Source: Chryseobacterium scophthalmum
Lineage (GTDB): Bacteria > Bacteroidota > Bacteroidia > Flavobacteriales > Weeksellaceae
NCBI RefSeq assembly: GCF_900143185.1
Contig: NZ_FSRQ01000001.1
Span: 1,550,001-1,614,000 of the forward strand
DNA length: 64,000 nt
Direction of reading: 5' to 3'
In this document: positions 55,401 through 64,000 of the stretch, piece by piece
Layout: every line of letters begins with the position of its first letter
Position numbering within the stretch: position 1 is the stretch's first letter
Translations under genes and position numbers: made by a program
The notes under the pieces: model-generated
What the model was told of the DNA's origin: nothing
Seen by the model: only the letters and a program-made list of their open reading frames with translations
The model's database searches: none

Positions 55401-57866
55401 GTGCATATTACCTTGATGACATTTTACCGAGAAGTCATCAGAGCTTTCAGAATAATGAATGAGTACATCTGCATCGAATAAGTGCGAAGCAAATCGGGCA
55501 TAAATGCCTGTGGGTATCCAACGTTCGCCGAGGTTAAAATCCAGTTCCTCAAATTCGATACGTCTTGGACGAGCTTCTTCCAAAATGGTAAGGCTTGCTT
55601 TGGCATCGGTATCATCGGGATTATTTCCAATGTAGGTTCTTATGTCTTGGGCTTTCTCAACTACGTTTCCTGCAATCCAGCGTTCGGATATTTCATATTC
55701 CTTTTGCAGAGGATTATAGTAAATACGACCATATAAGGCTTCTTTTAGCACATCATTGCTCATACCGCTGATTTCAGACATATAGCTCAAATCCACGTTG
55801 CCGTATTTGTTTAATGAAGCTGCTAACGCTTCTTCGGGATTGTCCGTTGCAATGCTTACCGTAGAAAAACTAACAGGTCGACTGAATATATCCGCTTTGT
55901 GTACCACACCACCAACAACACGCTCCAAATAAGGGATTTCCTTACCGGAACTGTCTGTTTTGATGAGTTTGATATTATCTGCACTGTTGAGGCTTCCATA
56001 CCTTTTGACAAAGGCATCGTAAAGGCGGTTAAGTTTTCCCCTTTCTTCTTTGTATTCAGTTTGAAACTTTGCTTCTTTAGTGTAAAGTTCTTGATAAACA
56101 TCACGCACCCCGATATAAGCTTCGGCTCTTGCTTTTTGTAAGGATGATAATTGTAGGGGATGGAAAACTGCCTTACTGTCTGCCGTATCTACATTTTGCA
56201 GATGACCAACCCAACCTTTATCCACCACAAGACAATCGTTGCGGTGAAACGGTTGCAGTTTGCCACTATACAGAGCGGGTTCGGGAACAATGTTAGTTAT
56301 GCTTCGCTTTTCAGCTTGTCCGTTTCCGTTGATACCCGAAAACAGGTCGCCGATAGCTTCCTGTTTTTTGCCATTGACTGATGTATTTCCATTGATAGCT
56401 CTATTGGTAATAGGAGGCGTATAGGGTTGCTGTATTGCACTACTACTGAACAGGTCAGGCTGACAACCCATTGTACGGCGGTTTGTTTTAATGCTTTGCC
56501 TTTGGGACTGTGTCGTTCTTTTTGGTGGAGCAGCAACCATTACAGGTTCGTCAACACTTTCAAACAGGTCAAAAATGCTTAATTGCTTTAATTCCTTTGG
56601 GCTTTCCCGATGAATTACAGATGTGGGTATTGGTTGTGATTTTTGTTGAATGGTTACAGGTTCGATAATCGGAGGTGTAACGTTTGGTGTTGGTATAACA
56701 GGCTCATTGTTTTGTTTGCCTCTGTATAAATTCAAATTCAAGTGCTCGTCAAAATCTTTGAAAAGCACTTGTTTGAGATCATTGGCAATTCCCTCAACGC
56801 CGCCTTTATGTGTATAGATTAGGGCTGGTTGTCCATAAGGATCTGTATCTAATTTCCAGTCGGTATGCACAATTCTTGTGCTGTCCTGAAAGAAAGCATT
56901 GCCAGGTGTATTGTATTCCGTTTGCTTGCTTTGACAAAATAGTATCTCAACTTCGGTCAGGCTTTGTTTAGCCGTATTCTTTTGTAGGATAATCAAGTCG
57001 CTTCCGACCTCTGTACCTGCATATTCCGTAAACAGATTGTTGGGCAATCGGACAACCGATACTAAATTGTTGTTCTCCATTAATGCCCTGCGTATCGGTT
57101 CATTCTTTGGGCTGTTTAAAACGCCTTGCGAGGTGATAAAAACCTGTAAACCGCCCTCACGGAGCATATCATTTCCTTTCAAAAAAAAATAGTTATGAAT
57201 ACTTCGGGAAGCCTGCACTTTTGAACTGTCCTTGCTTCGGGAATAGGAAAGGTCAAATACCGAAGTATCGCCAAACGGTATATTGCTGGCGATCACATCA
57301 TAGCTATTTTGTTCCTTTTCGGCAATTTCCTCAAAACCACTTACACGAATATTGCTTTCGGGATAAAGCTGTTTTAAAATCTTGCCTGTCAGCAAATCTT
57401 TTTCAAAAGCCGTAATACTGGCATTTTGATTTTCAGAAAAAGACTGTATAAATGAGCCAATACCTGCCGATGGTTCGAGGAATTTATCAATGTGCAGACC
57501 ATTATCTCGCAAAGCGGATGAAATGGCATCTATGATCTTTGGAGGTGTATAAAAAGCCGTCAGTACGGAACTTTTCATACTATCCACATACCTGCGGTAT
57601 TGCTTTTCGTCTTCGGAATTTTCTTTGAGTAGTTGGTGGAGTTTCTGTGTGAATGAAAAAAGGTCGTGTTCTGTTTTTCTCCAATGATTGATGTCTATTT
57701 CGTTTTCTACGGGGTTCAGCACGAACTTAAGACCGCCAAATCCGCTGTATTGCATCATTAGCAGTCTTTCACCTACGGTGGCTTTTCGGTTCTCCTTTTC
57801 TAGTTTAAAAGCAATTCGCAGGGCATCAATGTTCTGTTGGAGATGTTGCTTTTTACTGAAGCCCAT
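52443..57866 (-). CDS. Giant N6-methylase/SNF2-like helicase protein
   Basis: From ATG 57866 the protein has about 1807 residues. The N-terminal methylase-like domain has [13 protein letters not shown] and [11 protein letters not shown] (about 140) with SNIPFGD in place of NPPY. A Pro/Gln-rich linker follows (about 380-530). The helicase region has [14 protein letters not shown] (about 960), [15 protein letters not shown] (about 1130) and the C-lobe GTGVNAQKR...[17 protein letters not shown] (about 1450). A coiled coil ends it. Such proteins are typical of Bacteroidota ICEs and may remodel or protect incoming DNA. It overlaps DUF1896 by 14 nt. Confidence 0.88.
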   Translation of the reverse strand: MGFSKKQHLQQNIDALRIAFKLEKENRKATVGERLLMMQYSGFGGLKFVLNPVENEIDINHWRKTEHDLFSFTQKLHQLLKENSEDEKQYRRYVDSMKSSVLTAFYTPPKIIDAISSALRDNGLHIDKFLEPSAGIGSFIQSFSENQNASITAFEKDLLTGKILKQLYPESNIRVSGFEEIAEKEQNSYDVIASNIPFGDTSVFDLSYSRSKDSSKVQASRSIHNYFFLKGNDMLREGGLQVFITSQGVLNSPKNEPIRRALMENNNLVSVVRLPNNLFTEYAGTEVGSDLIILQKNTAKQSLTEVEILFCQSKQTEYNTPGNAFFQDSTRIVHTDWKLDTDPYGQPALIYTHKGGVEGIANDLKQVLFKDFDEHLNLNLYRGKQNNEPVIPTPNVTPPIIEPVTIQQKSQPIPTSVIHRESPKELKQLSIFDLFESVDEPVMVAAPPKRTTQSQRQSIKTNRRTMGCQPDLFSSSAIQQPYTPPITNRAINGNTSVNGKKQEAIGDLFSGINGNGQAEKRSITNIVPEPALYSGKLQPFHRNDCLVVDKGWVGHLQNVDTADSKAVFHPLQLSSLQKARAEAYIGVRDVYQELYTKEAKFQTEYKEERGKLNRLYDAFVKRYGSLNSADNIKLIKTDSSGKEIPYLERVVGGVVHKADIFSRPVSFSTVSIATDNPEEALAASLNKYGNVDLSYMSEISGMSNDVLKEALYGRIYYNPLQKEYEISERWIAGNVVEKAQDIRTYIGNNPDDTDAKASLTILEEARPRRIEFEELDFNLGERWIPTGIYARFASHLFDADVLIHYSESSDDFSVKCHQGNMHIWEKYAVKTENRTFDGIALLKHALVNTTPDITKKVKIGDQEVKVRDMEAIQMANTKIDEIRTAFTEWLHAQSDEFKTRLTDQYNDTFNCFVRPNYNGTHQDFPGLDRKALCIEDLYSSQKDTVWMIKLNNGAICDHEVGAGKTLVMCTAAQEMKRLGLVHKPMIIGLKSNVHEIAEAYRTAYPHAKILFPGKEDFTPQKRLRIFGDIKNNEWDCVILTHDQFGMIPQSSEIQKDILEIELDSVERNLDALQSQGKEVTRGMLAGVIKRKENLVVKLKTLQHDIENRKDDVVDFKMMGIDHLFVDESHQFKNLMFNTRHTRVAGLGNVDGSQKALNLLFAIRTIQERTNADMGATFLSGTTISNSLTELYLLFKYLRPRAMEKQGIHSFDAWAAIYARKTTDYEFSVANNIVAKERFRYFIKVPELAQFYSEITDYRTAKDIGIDRPNKNEVLYNIPPTPDQSVFIQKLMDFAKTGNAELLGRPPLSQSEEKAKMLIATDYARKMSLDMRMVSGKYDDHPDSKASHCAANIAKYYNQYNAQKGTQFVFSDLGTYKPGEWNVYSEIKRKLVEDHGIPTHEVRFIQEAKNDKQRRELIKGMNEGKIRVLFGSTSMLGTGVNAQKRAVAVHHLDTPWRPSDLAQRDGRAVRKGNEIAKFFADNKVDVVIYAVEKSLDSYKFNLLYNKQLFIDQLKNNNLGKRTIDEGSMDEKSGMNFSEYVAILSGNTDLLDKAKLEKQIAGLESEKQAFNRSKSSAKYKLQDFTELLDSTQSRLNRMSLDWENLQQRIQKRSDGAIINLVLLDGLPPNADVKQIGAKLNLLADKARTGGQYEEIGSLYGFTLLVKTEITEKEGVDIRANRFLVQGDGNIKYTYNNGLMAKDPETASMNFLRALEKLPSFVKQEQEKIAEIQKDLPILQEVVNSTWSKESRLSELKTDLAAVERKIQLSIEPVKQSEEPAEQVEKRKEAPDFSESNVRTKSIYVPRGVL

Positions 57867-58290
57867 TCTCCTCAATCCATATTGCGATGGTTCCGGTTAT
57901 TTCGGTATAGAGTAGATCAAACTCATAACCGTATGCAAAATCATCAGTTAGTTCATAGCTGGAAAAAACAGGCTCACAAACTGAGAACATTTTCAAGGCA
58001 AACGGTCGCAGTTCCTCGTCTGCCATTATGGTATCGAATTCATTGCATATCACCTGAAAAATGGTGTCGAATTTGGAGAAGTGCAGATTTTCAAAAAGAA
58101 TGTAGTTTGCATATTGCTCACATTGCTCAATAGTGTTTCCTGCCTGAAAAGCACCTTCATAGGCATTGGCAGCCCACGATGAACGTTGCTCAATAAATTT
58201 TTGGTCGTTTGCTTTTTCGGGGAAGCTCGTGTTTAATAATTCTTGCAGTCGTAACCTGAAATACGATAGATCTTTTTGCTGTGTATCCAT
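57853..58290 (-). CDS. DUF1896 protein
   Basis: The 145-residue protein has the family pattern [40 protein letters not shown] and [18 protein letters not shown]. It is a regular neighbour of the large helicase in Bacteroidota elements and is coupled to it by the 14-nt overlap. Its activity is unknown; a small accessory subunit of the helicase is a reasonable guess. Confidence 0.88.
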   Translation of the reverse strand: MDTQQKDLSYFRLRLQELLNTSFPEKANDQKFIEQRSSWAANAYEGAFQAGNTIEQCEQYANYILFENLHFSKFDTIFQVICNEFDTIMADEELRPFALKMFSVCEPVFSSYELTDDFAYGYEFDLLYTEITGTIAIWIEENGLQ

Positions 58291-58356
58291 ACTATTTTTG
58301 TTTATGATTTTACTTAAAACCCTAAAATTAGAGAAGGAAAGAAAGACGTTTGTAGA

Positions 58357-58395
58357 AGTGGCAGGGTTTGGCTTTGAGAGGTGGGATTTGGCTAG
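58357..58395 (+). promoter_or_regulatory. Shared motif site 5, upstream of the DUF1896-helicase operon
   Basis: AGTGGCAGGGTTTGGCTTTG followed by AGAGGTGGGATTTGGCTAG, 67-105 bp before the DUF1896 start. The core TTGGCTTTGAGAGG is identical to site 1. It also sits in the gap before the protease gene. Confidence 0.55.
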
Positions 58396-58478
58396 TGTAT
58401 AGAGGTTAGATTAGAATAATTTTCTATTTTTACTAAATAAATAATTTAATAGAACGGGAATTTTCGCTTACAGAGATA

Positions 58479-59270
58479 TTGGTTAAAACAACCTATCAAA
58501 TAGTTATTTCAAAAGAACCCACATTTCAAAGTAATCCTTTAGCATTTGGTTCAGGGTTCTTTATGAATTTCAAAGACAAATTATTTTTCATTACAGCAGA
58601 CCATAATATTCATATTGAAGACCATCAAATTAATGAGAGAACTGGTGTTGATAATTATGTTGGGATATTCAACAATATAAGTGACAGAAATAACTTTTCA
58701 ACGATAATTACCCCAGTAGGTGGGTTTTATTATATGGAGAGTTTCGATATTTCTAAAAATAATTTAAATATTCAATTAGTTGATGTAGCAATAAGTATGG
58801 TAGACAGAGAGAAGTTTGAAGCTCCATTTTTTACAGATGAAAATATACCAGACCAAGATGAAAATCTTATTGTTTCTCAAAATCAACAAAAGTTTGAATT
58901 TCTCGAAGAACATATTGTTGAACCGTCTGGAAAAGATACATATTTTATATATGGAAAGATTAAACCTAACTTTAAAGGACTATTTCTTCATCGTGATATT
59001 ACATTTAAAAATAACCTTAAGTACATAAATTCTTATGGGGACTATCTCTTATTAAATACTGATAAAGAGATTTCTGATTATGAAAATTGGGCAGGATTAA
59101 GTGGCTCTCCAGTTATAAATCAAGATGGCAAATGTGTAGGTGTATTATGCTCAATAAATGAGGGTACTAAATCAGTATTTGTAAAACCCTTTAGTAAGAT
59201 ACTACCATTTTTGGATACAATCATTTTACAAGAACAACATCAACTAACAAAGAGTAATGAGAATATATAA
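58479..59270 (+). CDS. Trypsin-like serine protease
   Basis: The 263-residue protein has a chymotrypsin-fold pattern: GSGFFMNFKDKLFFITADHN with His42, VDVAISMV with Asp102 and NWAGLSGSPVINQDGKCVGVL with Ser208 in a GxSGxP context. All three triad residues are in order. No signal peptide is present, so it is probably cytoplasmic. The start is a TTG at 58479; the first downstream ATG (58564) would remove the first beta strand and is less likely. Its end overlaps the next gene by 14 nt, so the two are made together. AT-rich composition marks it as cargo. Confidence 0.8.
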   Translation: MVKTTYQIVISKEPTFQSNPLAFGSGFFMNFKDKLFFITADHNIHIEDHQINERTGVDNYVGIFNNISDRNNFSTIITPVGGFYYMESFDISKNNLNIQLVDVAISMVDREKFEAPFFTDENIPDQDENLIVSQNQQKFEFLEEHIVEPSGKDTYFIYGKIKPNFKGLFLHRDITFKNNLKYINSYGDYLLLNTDKEISDYENWAGLSGSPVINQDGKCVGVLCSINEGTKSVFVKPFSKILPFLDTIILQEQHQLTKSNENI

Positions 59271-60024
59271 CGTTGAATTATTAGTTTATGGGCAAGTTGC
59301 TGTAAAAAGAGCGATAGATTTTAGTACCGAAAAGGAACTTGACTTAGGTAATGTTTTTCGTAGTGATATTTCTATAAGACCCCATAAACAAGGTTTTTTG
59401 ATTTCTTCTACTGTATATACAGCAGACCAAGACAGAGCCTACAAAGTAGCATTACTTTTTATAGGAAAAATGCTGGATATTTTATCACTTAGAACAAATT
59501 CACCACTCAATGTTAGTTTAAATGAATATCGGCAAATTGAAAATGGCAACAATGTTAGGGCTGTAATAAATCGTGAAGAGTTTATGCTCTGTTTTAGAGT
59601 TGCCCGTGACTTAAATCTCAACCAAAATAAGTTATTAAGAGCATTCAGTTGGTATCGAAAGGGCTTATACACTGATGACCCTTTTGACAAGTTTTTAGCA
59701 TTTTGGAATGCAATAAGTGTTGTTGCAGACGGTTATTGCAATGACAATGAGAGAACTAGGCAAGGAATAATAAACAAAATATGGGATTGCTTTATTACGC
59801 TTTGGGGTGAATGTGCAGACTGGGAATATATAAATGGAGATGATAGATGGGTTAATGACAATAACGATATTAGAAATAAGATTGCACACGGTGGGGTAAC
59901 AGTAGATGTACAATATGTAGAAAACGTAATTAGCAAACTTCCAATAGTACAAAATATAGCATATAAATTACTACAACAATGGGCTGAAAGATTAGGTACT
60001 AATGTAGCTTTTGAGATGCATTAA
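59257..60024 (+). CDS. HEPN-like protein coupled to the protease
   Basis: The 255-residue protein has an N-terminal beta-like part (VELLVYGQVAVKRAIDF) and a C-terminal helical domain with FDKFLAFWNAISVVADGYC and NDNNDIRNKIAHGG. R206 and H211 form an Rx4H motif with the following polar residue typical of HEPN ribonucleases or their relatives. HEPN proteins commonly act as toxins in phage defence. The overlap with the protease gene suggests that proteolysis may control it, which is inference. I know no named system with this exact pair. Confidence 0.65.
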   Translation: MRIYNVELLVYGQVAVKRAIDFSTEKELDLGNVFRSDISIRPHKQGFLISSTVYTADQDRAYKVALLFIGKMLDILSLRTNSPLNVSLNEYRQIENGNNVRAVINREEFMLCFRVARDLNLNQNKLLRAFSWYRKGLYTDDPFDKFLAFWNAISVVADGYCNDNERTRQGIINKIWDCFITLWGECADWEYINGDDRWVNDNNDIRNKIAHGGVTVDVQYVENVISKLPIVQNIAYKLLQQWAERLGTNVAFEMH

Positions 60025-60038
60025 TTGATTTAATACTA

Positions 60039-60920
60039 TTAAATGTTTTCAAGTAACCTAAGCATCCTACCGACTTCAATATCCATCCTCGAAAAAGCAA
60101 ACCATTTCTTGCCTAGATCTTTGAGTGACGCCCCGATGTGGTAGAGTTCTGAATTATCAATAATCAAAAAACGGTCGTGGGCATCGGAAAAAAGCTTAAT
60201 ATCTACTGGAGGATATTGGCTATTGTAGCGTTGTAAGTCTAACCGTAATTGACTGCTGATGCTTTTGGTGTAGATAGTAGCGGTTACACTGCTGTTTCGC
60301 TTGCCTAATATGGTTAGTACCGTATCATCCACATAATTATCAAGCAGGATAATAGAACTTTTGGCATTGCGAATAATATCAGAAACAAAGGTATAGGCAT
60401 CAAAAATCTGCCCATTGTAGAAAATGCCTTTTTCGCTGTGGAGCTTGTCGCTTTCCATAGCCTTAAAAATTTCTTCAAATTTTTGGTCGGCTTCCAGTTG
60501 CTTCAATTCAATACTATCCAAACGATGAAACAAAGCGGCATTGCTGATAAGCATTCTACGCATTTCCACAAAGGCTTCCATAATTTCAACACTGACTTTA
60601 ACTGCTATATCTGAACGGAGTATAGCGGAAGCCATTGCGACCCCTTGTTCAGTAAAAACATGAGGCAAATAACGCCTTCCGCCGTAATTTAAACTTGAGG
60701 TTCCAATTTGGAACCTCAAGTTTTCAACTTCCTCTTCGGTCAGTTGAAAGCAAAAAGAGACAGGAAATCGCTCAATGTTTCTCTTTACAGCTTTGTTGAG
60801 GTTTTTTGTTTCCACTTGGTATAATGAAGCAAGGTCGCTATCCAACATCACTTGCTTGCCACGTATGGTATAAATCAGGTTCTTAATTTCCATTAGGCTA
60901 ATGGCAGGTCTATTTTCCAT
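60039..60920 (-). CDS. ORF6N domain protein with PLD-like C-terminus
   Basis: From ATG 60920 the protein has 293 residues. The N-terminal ORF6N domain has IKNLIYTIRGKQVMLDSDLA, LYQVETKNLNKAVKRNIERF and YLPHVFTEQGVAMASAILRS. The C-terminal part has SSIILLDNYVDDTVL and HDRFLIIDN, resembling a single phospholipase-D-type HxK(R) motif. ORF6N proteins are DNA-binding and common on mobile elements. The start overlaps the end of the topoisomerase gene by 11 nt; the longer frame from 60974 reads further into it. Confidence 0.85.
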   Translation of the reverse strand: MENRPAISLMEIKNLIYTIRGKQVMLDSDLASLYQVETKNLNKAVKRNIERFPVSFCFQLTEEEVENLRFQIGTSSLNYGGRRYLPHVFTEQGVAMASAILRSDIAVKVSVEIMEAFVEMRRMLISNAALFHRLDSIELKQLEADQKFEEIFKAMESDKLHSEKGIFYNGQIFDAYTFVSDIIRNAKSSIILLDNYVDDTVLTILGKRNSSVTATIYTKSISSQLRLDLQRYNSQYPPVDIKLFSDAHDRFLIIDNSELYHIGASLKDLGKKWFAFSRMDIEVGRMLRLLENI

Positions 60921-63003
60921 TACTTCTTGTAACTTTTGTTTTTTCAAATTCAAAAGAGGTTTTGCAATCCTCATTCAACACGATATAAGCATCGAATTTT
61001 TTTCCTGCTTTGCTTTTCATTCCTTTGATGAGTGAAGTTTTTCCTTTACTGACTAGGCTTTCAATATCTACTATGCCTATTTGTACGCCGCACACATTGC
61101 GAAACTGTACCCAGCCACAAACTTCATCGGGACATTTCACGATTTTATCACGGATAATGAGTTGCTGGCTTTTGCATTTTGGACAAACCAATTTAGGCAG
61201 GTTGTTTTGGGCAATGGAAGTTTGCAGCAATTCATTGGTAATAGATGAAGCGAAAGCTTCCATTTCGCTTTGAAATGTTCCTGCATCGGCTTCGTTATCT
61301 TCGATTTTCTGCAATGTGAGTTCCCATTCGGCAGTCATTGCAACGTCCGCAATTTTTCGGTCTTTGACCAACTCATATACCTGTAATCCCTTTTCGGTGG
61401 GGATTAAAGATTTCTTTTCTCGTTGGATATAGTTACGAGTAAACAATGTTTCGATTATTGCAGCTCTGGTAGCCGGAGTACCGATACCTATATTTTGCAG
61501 GGCTTTCCGTTCGTCTTCATTTTCGATTTCCTTTCCTGCGCTTTCCATAGCCGACAAAAGCCCTGCTTCGGTATAAAGCACAGGTGGTTTGGTTTTCTTT
61601 TCCAAAACAGAGGCTTCTTTTATTTTGAGTTTATTACCCTTTTTCAGTTCAGGCAAATCTTGTATAGGTTCGGTATCATCGTCCGTAAAACTTCCCTTAA
61701 TCGAACGCCAACCAGCTTCCGTAACTTTACTACCTTTTACGATAAAATCATAATGCAATACTTGTAAAGCCACATCAGTTATCTCTTTGATACAAGCTTG
61801 TGAAAGGGCTTCCAGCAATCGAAACGCAATCATATCGTAAACAGCATTTTCCTTTGCGTTCAGTGCTGACGGGATTTTGTCTGTAATTAATAATCCGTGG
61901 TGATCGGTAACACGTAAATCGTTCACAATACGTTTACTGAAACGCCCCCATTTCATTTTTGACACGCCTTGTTTACAGGTTTCCCTGTCCTGTAAAGCCC
62001 TCACTAGTTTGGGAATTTCTGCCCACATATCTTCAGGAATGTATTTGCTTCCAGTACGTGGATAAGTGATAAACTTCTTTTCGTAAAGACTTTGAGCAAT
62101 ATTGAGAGTTTCTTCGGCAGAAAGGTTCAGCTTTTTGTTGGCTTCCTTTTGCAAGCCAGTCAGGTCGAACAATAAAGGCGGTTGTTCTGTAACGCTTTTG
62201 GTTTCGACCGATATAACTGTTGCAGTTTCGCTTCGCTGAATGGTTTTCAGCGTATCATCGGCGAGTTTTTGGTCTTCCCATTTAGATTTGGAAAGACTTT
62301 TAAAGTCTATTAGATCCTTATTATGTAATAGCTGTATCTGCCAATATTTCATTATCGAGAAATTTTTGTTTTCCAAATAGCGTTTGCATATCAAGGCCAG
62401 TGTTGGTGTCTGTACTCTTCCAAGCGAATAGATGCCATTGTCGACGGCTATGGAAAGTGCCTGTGTAGCATTGATACCTACGAGCCAATCGGCACGACTT
62501 CTGCCTTGTGCCGCCTGATACAAGCCGTCAAATGCTGTCCCGTCTTTCAGGTTATCAAAACCTTGCTTTATTGCCTTTTCGGTAAGTGAGCTTATCCAAA
62601 GACGTTCAAAAGGTTTGTTGCATTTGAGGTATTCGTAGATATAGCGAAATATCAGTTCGCCCTCACGTCCTGCATCGGTAGCGACAATAATGCTGTGACT
62701 ACGATTAAAAAGCTGTTCGATAACTTTCAGTTGCTTTAATGCTCCTGTATCAGCGGTATAGCCTTTATCTTTTTTAACCTTGCGAACGGTTAATAAAAAC
62801 GGGTTGGGTAATATGGGTAGGGATGCTTTATCAAATCCCGAGATCCCATAATCTTCGGGCATTCCCAATCCTATAAGATGTCCGAATGCCCACGTAACAA
62901 AATAGCCGTTACCTGTAAGGTAGCCGTCCTTTTTATCAGATGCACCCACAAGTCCAGCTATTTCTCTTGCTACACTTGGTTTTTCTGCAATAATTGTTTT
63001 CAT
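60910..63003 (-). CDS. topB: DNA topoisomerase III
   Basis: The 697-residue type IA enzyme starts MKTIIAEKPSVAREIAGLVG (Toprim). It carries TDAGREGELIFRYIYEYL, SLGRVQTPTLALI, the active-site FITYPRTGSKYIPEDMW (Tyr near 315) and a C-terminal zinc ribbon LVCPKCKSQQLIIRDK...CPDEVCGW. Topoisomerase III of this type is the Exc protein in CTnDOT, where it supports excision. Here it is followed by ORF6N and preceded, 6 bp away, by the DUF3945-type gene. Confidence 0.93.
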   Translation of the reverse strand: MKTIIAEKPSVAREIAGLVGASDKKDGYLTGNGYFVTWAFGHLIGLGMPEDYGISGFDKASLPILPNPFLLTVRKVKKDKGYTADTGALKQLKVIEQLFNRSHSIIVATDAGREGELIFRYIYEYLKCNKPFERLWISSLTEKAIKQGFDNLKDGTAFDGLYQAAQGRSRADWLVGINATQALSIAVDNGIYSLGRVQTPTLALICKRYLENKNFSIMKYWQIQLLHNKDLIDFKSLSKSKWEDQKLADDTLKTIQRSETATVISVETKSVTEQPPLLFDLTGLQKEANKKLNLSAEETLNIAQSLYEKKFITYPRTGSKYIPEDMWAEIPKLVRALQDRETCKQGVSKMKWGRFSKRIVNDLRVTDHHGLLITDKIPSALNAKENAVYDMIAFRLLEALSQACIKEITDVALQVLHYDFIVKGSKVTEAGWRSIKGSFTDDDTEPIQDLPELKKGNKLKIKEASVLEKKTKPPVLYTEAGLLSAMESAGKEIENEDERKALQNIGIGTPATRAAIIETLFTRNYIQREKKSLIPTEKGLQVYELVKDRKIADVAMTAEWELTLQKIEDNEADAGTFQSEMEAFASSITNELLQTSIAQNNLPKLVCPKCKSQQLIIRDKIVKCPDEVCGWVQFRNVCGVQIGIVDIESLVSKGKTSLIKGMKSKAGKKFDAYIVLNEDCKTSFEFEKTKVTRSNGK

Positions 63004-63009
63004 AATTGA

Positions 63010-64000
63010 TTACCTTTTTACGCCTTTGGACTTTGTAGGAGCTTTGGGCTTTTCCTGTTGTTCCTGCTGCTGTTTGTTTTTTGGGTTTTGTTGCCCCGAC
63101 TTCAAAGGCTCGTTGATGTTTTTGGTTGCTTCGTTGGTCTTGCCTTCCGAATTAACGGCAGTTTGCGTTTTATGAGCTTCGGTAGGTTTTACCTGTGCCT
63201 TAACCTGGCTTGGAAATTGGAAGTTCGTTTTTCCAGTTTCTGCATTGAAAGTGATATAACCTTGATACGGTTGCCCTTTTTTATCTTTCAATCCGTCAAT
63301 GTAAACGGTTTGACCAGCTTTAAAATCCTTATGTTGCTCATCAGTCAATTCTTTACCTCTGAATGTTTTTGGAGCTTCCTGCGGCTGACTTTGCTGGTTG
63401 GTTCGTTGACTGTTCTGTCCATTGCTTTGCGTTTGTCTATTGGAATTATTACGGTCAAAAAGAAACTCCACATAACGTTTGTCTGCATTGAACTGTACCG
63501 TTGCTGAAAATTCTGTTCCTTTCGTGGAAATCATACCCTCTAACTTTAGCGGATTACCCTCCATTAAAGTCTGTTTTTGTACATCATTCAGTTTTACGCC
63601 CTTAATTTCATCGGGAATTTTTATGAAATCCGTTCGTAATGCAATTACATCGTTTGTCAACCTATCTATACTGATAATGGACGGCATTAGGTCGCCTGTT
63701 TTTGAATTAACCAGATTAACCACACGCCCCATATTGCCCGTTTCGAGCAGGTTTTTCTTGTCCTCATCCGTAAACTTATGTCCGAAAAATTCAAAATGCA
63801 GATTAGGTTCTTTTTTTATCCCGTGTATTGCCACGACAACTTTCCCGTCTTCTGCTTGCTGTAAAGACAAGCGGGCATCCGTTCGGAGGATAGTACCACC
63901 GAGGTTAACACCAATCGGTACGAGCTCATTGGTTTTATAACCTTTCAATAAAGGGTCAAGTAGGTTTCTTTTTTCAAGGTATTCTTTGCTTAATCCAAGA
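63010..64000 (-). CDS. DUF3945/DUF4099-type mobile-element protein, partial
   Basis: The reading frame enters from the right edge (LGLSKEYLEKRNLLDPLL) and runs to 63010. About 330 residues are visible. The first part has GYKTNELVPIGVNLGGTIL and FEFFGHKFTDEDKKNLLETG, and a repeat-like DUF3945 segment recurs later (FRGKELTDEQHKDFKAGQTVYIDGLKDKKG). The C-terminus is Gln/Lys-rich and disordered. Such proteins precede topB in Bacteroidota ICEs; their function is unknown. The true N-terminus is outside the window, and the TTG at 63948 is not the start. Confidence 0.8.
   Translation of the reverse strand, partial: LGLSKEYLEKRNLLDPLLKGYKTNELVPIGVNLGGTILRTDARLSLQQAEDGKVVVAIHGIKKEPNLHFEFFGHKFTDEDKKNLLETGNMGRVVNLVNSKTGDLMPSIISIDRLTNDVIALRTDFIKIPDEIKGVKLNDVQKQTLMEGNPLKLEGMISTKGTEFSATVQFNADKRYVEFLFDRNNSNRQTQSNGQNSQRTNQQSQPQEAPKTFRGKELTDEQHKDFKAGQTVYIDGLKDKKGQPYQGYITFNAETGKTNFQFPSQVKAQVKPTEAHKTQTAVNSEGKTNEATKNINEPLKSGQQNPKNKQQQEQQEKPKAPTKSKGVKR

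Noticed and set aside
52468..57700. Many plus-strand open frames opposite the helicase
   Set aside because: Shadows of the 1.8-kilo-residue minus-strand gene, with no start signals or domains.
1..64000. CRISPR arrays, rRNA genes and IS elements
   Set aside because: No regularly spaced repeat-spacer pattern, no rRNA sequence and no transposase frame was found, so cargo joints cannot be assigned to an insertion sequence.

Overview
The window looks like a Bacteroidota genome, most likely a Flavobacteriia member of the Chryseobacterium/Elizabethkingia type. This is inferred from AT-rich codon use, promoters with the Bacteroidota -7 element TAnnTTTG, and a Tra/PRTRC/RteC gene set typical of Bacteroidota integrative conjugative elements (ICEs). 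Positions 1-2130 are chromosomal: the start of an aspartase gene, a lipoprotein amidase, and a tRNA-Ser/tRNA-Pro pair. From about 2.17 kb to the right edge the DNA is one ICE, whose far end lies outside the window.

ICE layout. Two tandem large serine recombinases (2.0-5.6 kb) sit at the left end, and the outer one runs in frame through the antisense strand of both tRNAs. Next come an ssb/DUF932/PRTRC cassette (6.5-11.6 kb), cargo 1 (a 1111-residue sacsin-like ATPase with a nuclease-like C-terminus, 11.95-15.3 kb), a receiver-like protein and two excisionase-like HTH proteins (15.4-16.6 kb), and the minus-strand type IV secretion operon traE-F-G-I-J-K-x-L-M-N-O-Q (16.8-26.7 kb). Cargo 2 is a compact eight-gene defence-like operon (27.0-38.4 kb). 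It is followed by traA-B-C-D (38.4-40.6 kb), a hairpin-rich candidate oriT (41.1-41.2 kb), the relaxosome protein, relaxase and coupling protein (41.3-45.1 kb), cargo 3 (mercury resistance, 45.5-51.6 kb), rteC, a 1.8-kilo-residue methylase/helicase, DUF1896, cargo 4 (a trypsin-like protease plus HEPN-like pair, 58.5-60.0 kb), an ORF6N protein, topoisomerase III and a DUF3945-type protein running off the end.

How it works together (inference). The recombinases, HTH proteins, RteC and topoisomerase would control integration and excision. The Mob proteins would nick and pilot DNA from an oriT near 41.1 kb, and TraA-Q would form the channel. PRTRC, SSB and the helicase would support processing of the transferred DNA. 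A repeated GTGGCAG/TTTGGC motif lies upstream of five of these core units and suggests one shared regulator.

Most notable is the 27.0-38.4 kb operon: HTH regulator, DNA methyltransferase, a MORC-like GHKL ATPase with a nuclease-like domain, a second GHKL ATPase carrying a histidine-kinase core, a receiver-like protein, a Z1-type helicase-like ATPase, an unknown protein and a PD-(D/E)xK-like protein. It resembles restriction systems built around MORC-like ATPases, with an apparent phosphorelay added, and it sits between traD and traE. Three genes (traJ, the kinase-like ATPase and a small gene beside traK) are frameshifted. Several of the breaks are at short A runs, so sequencing error must be excluded before any is called a true pseudogene.
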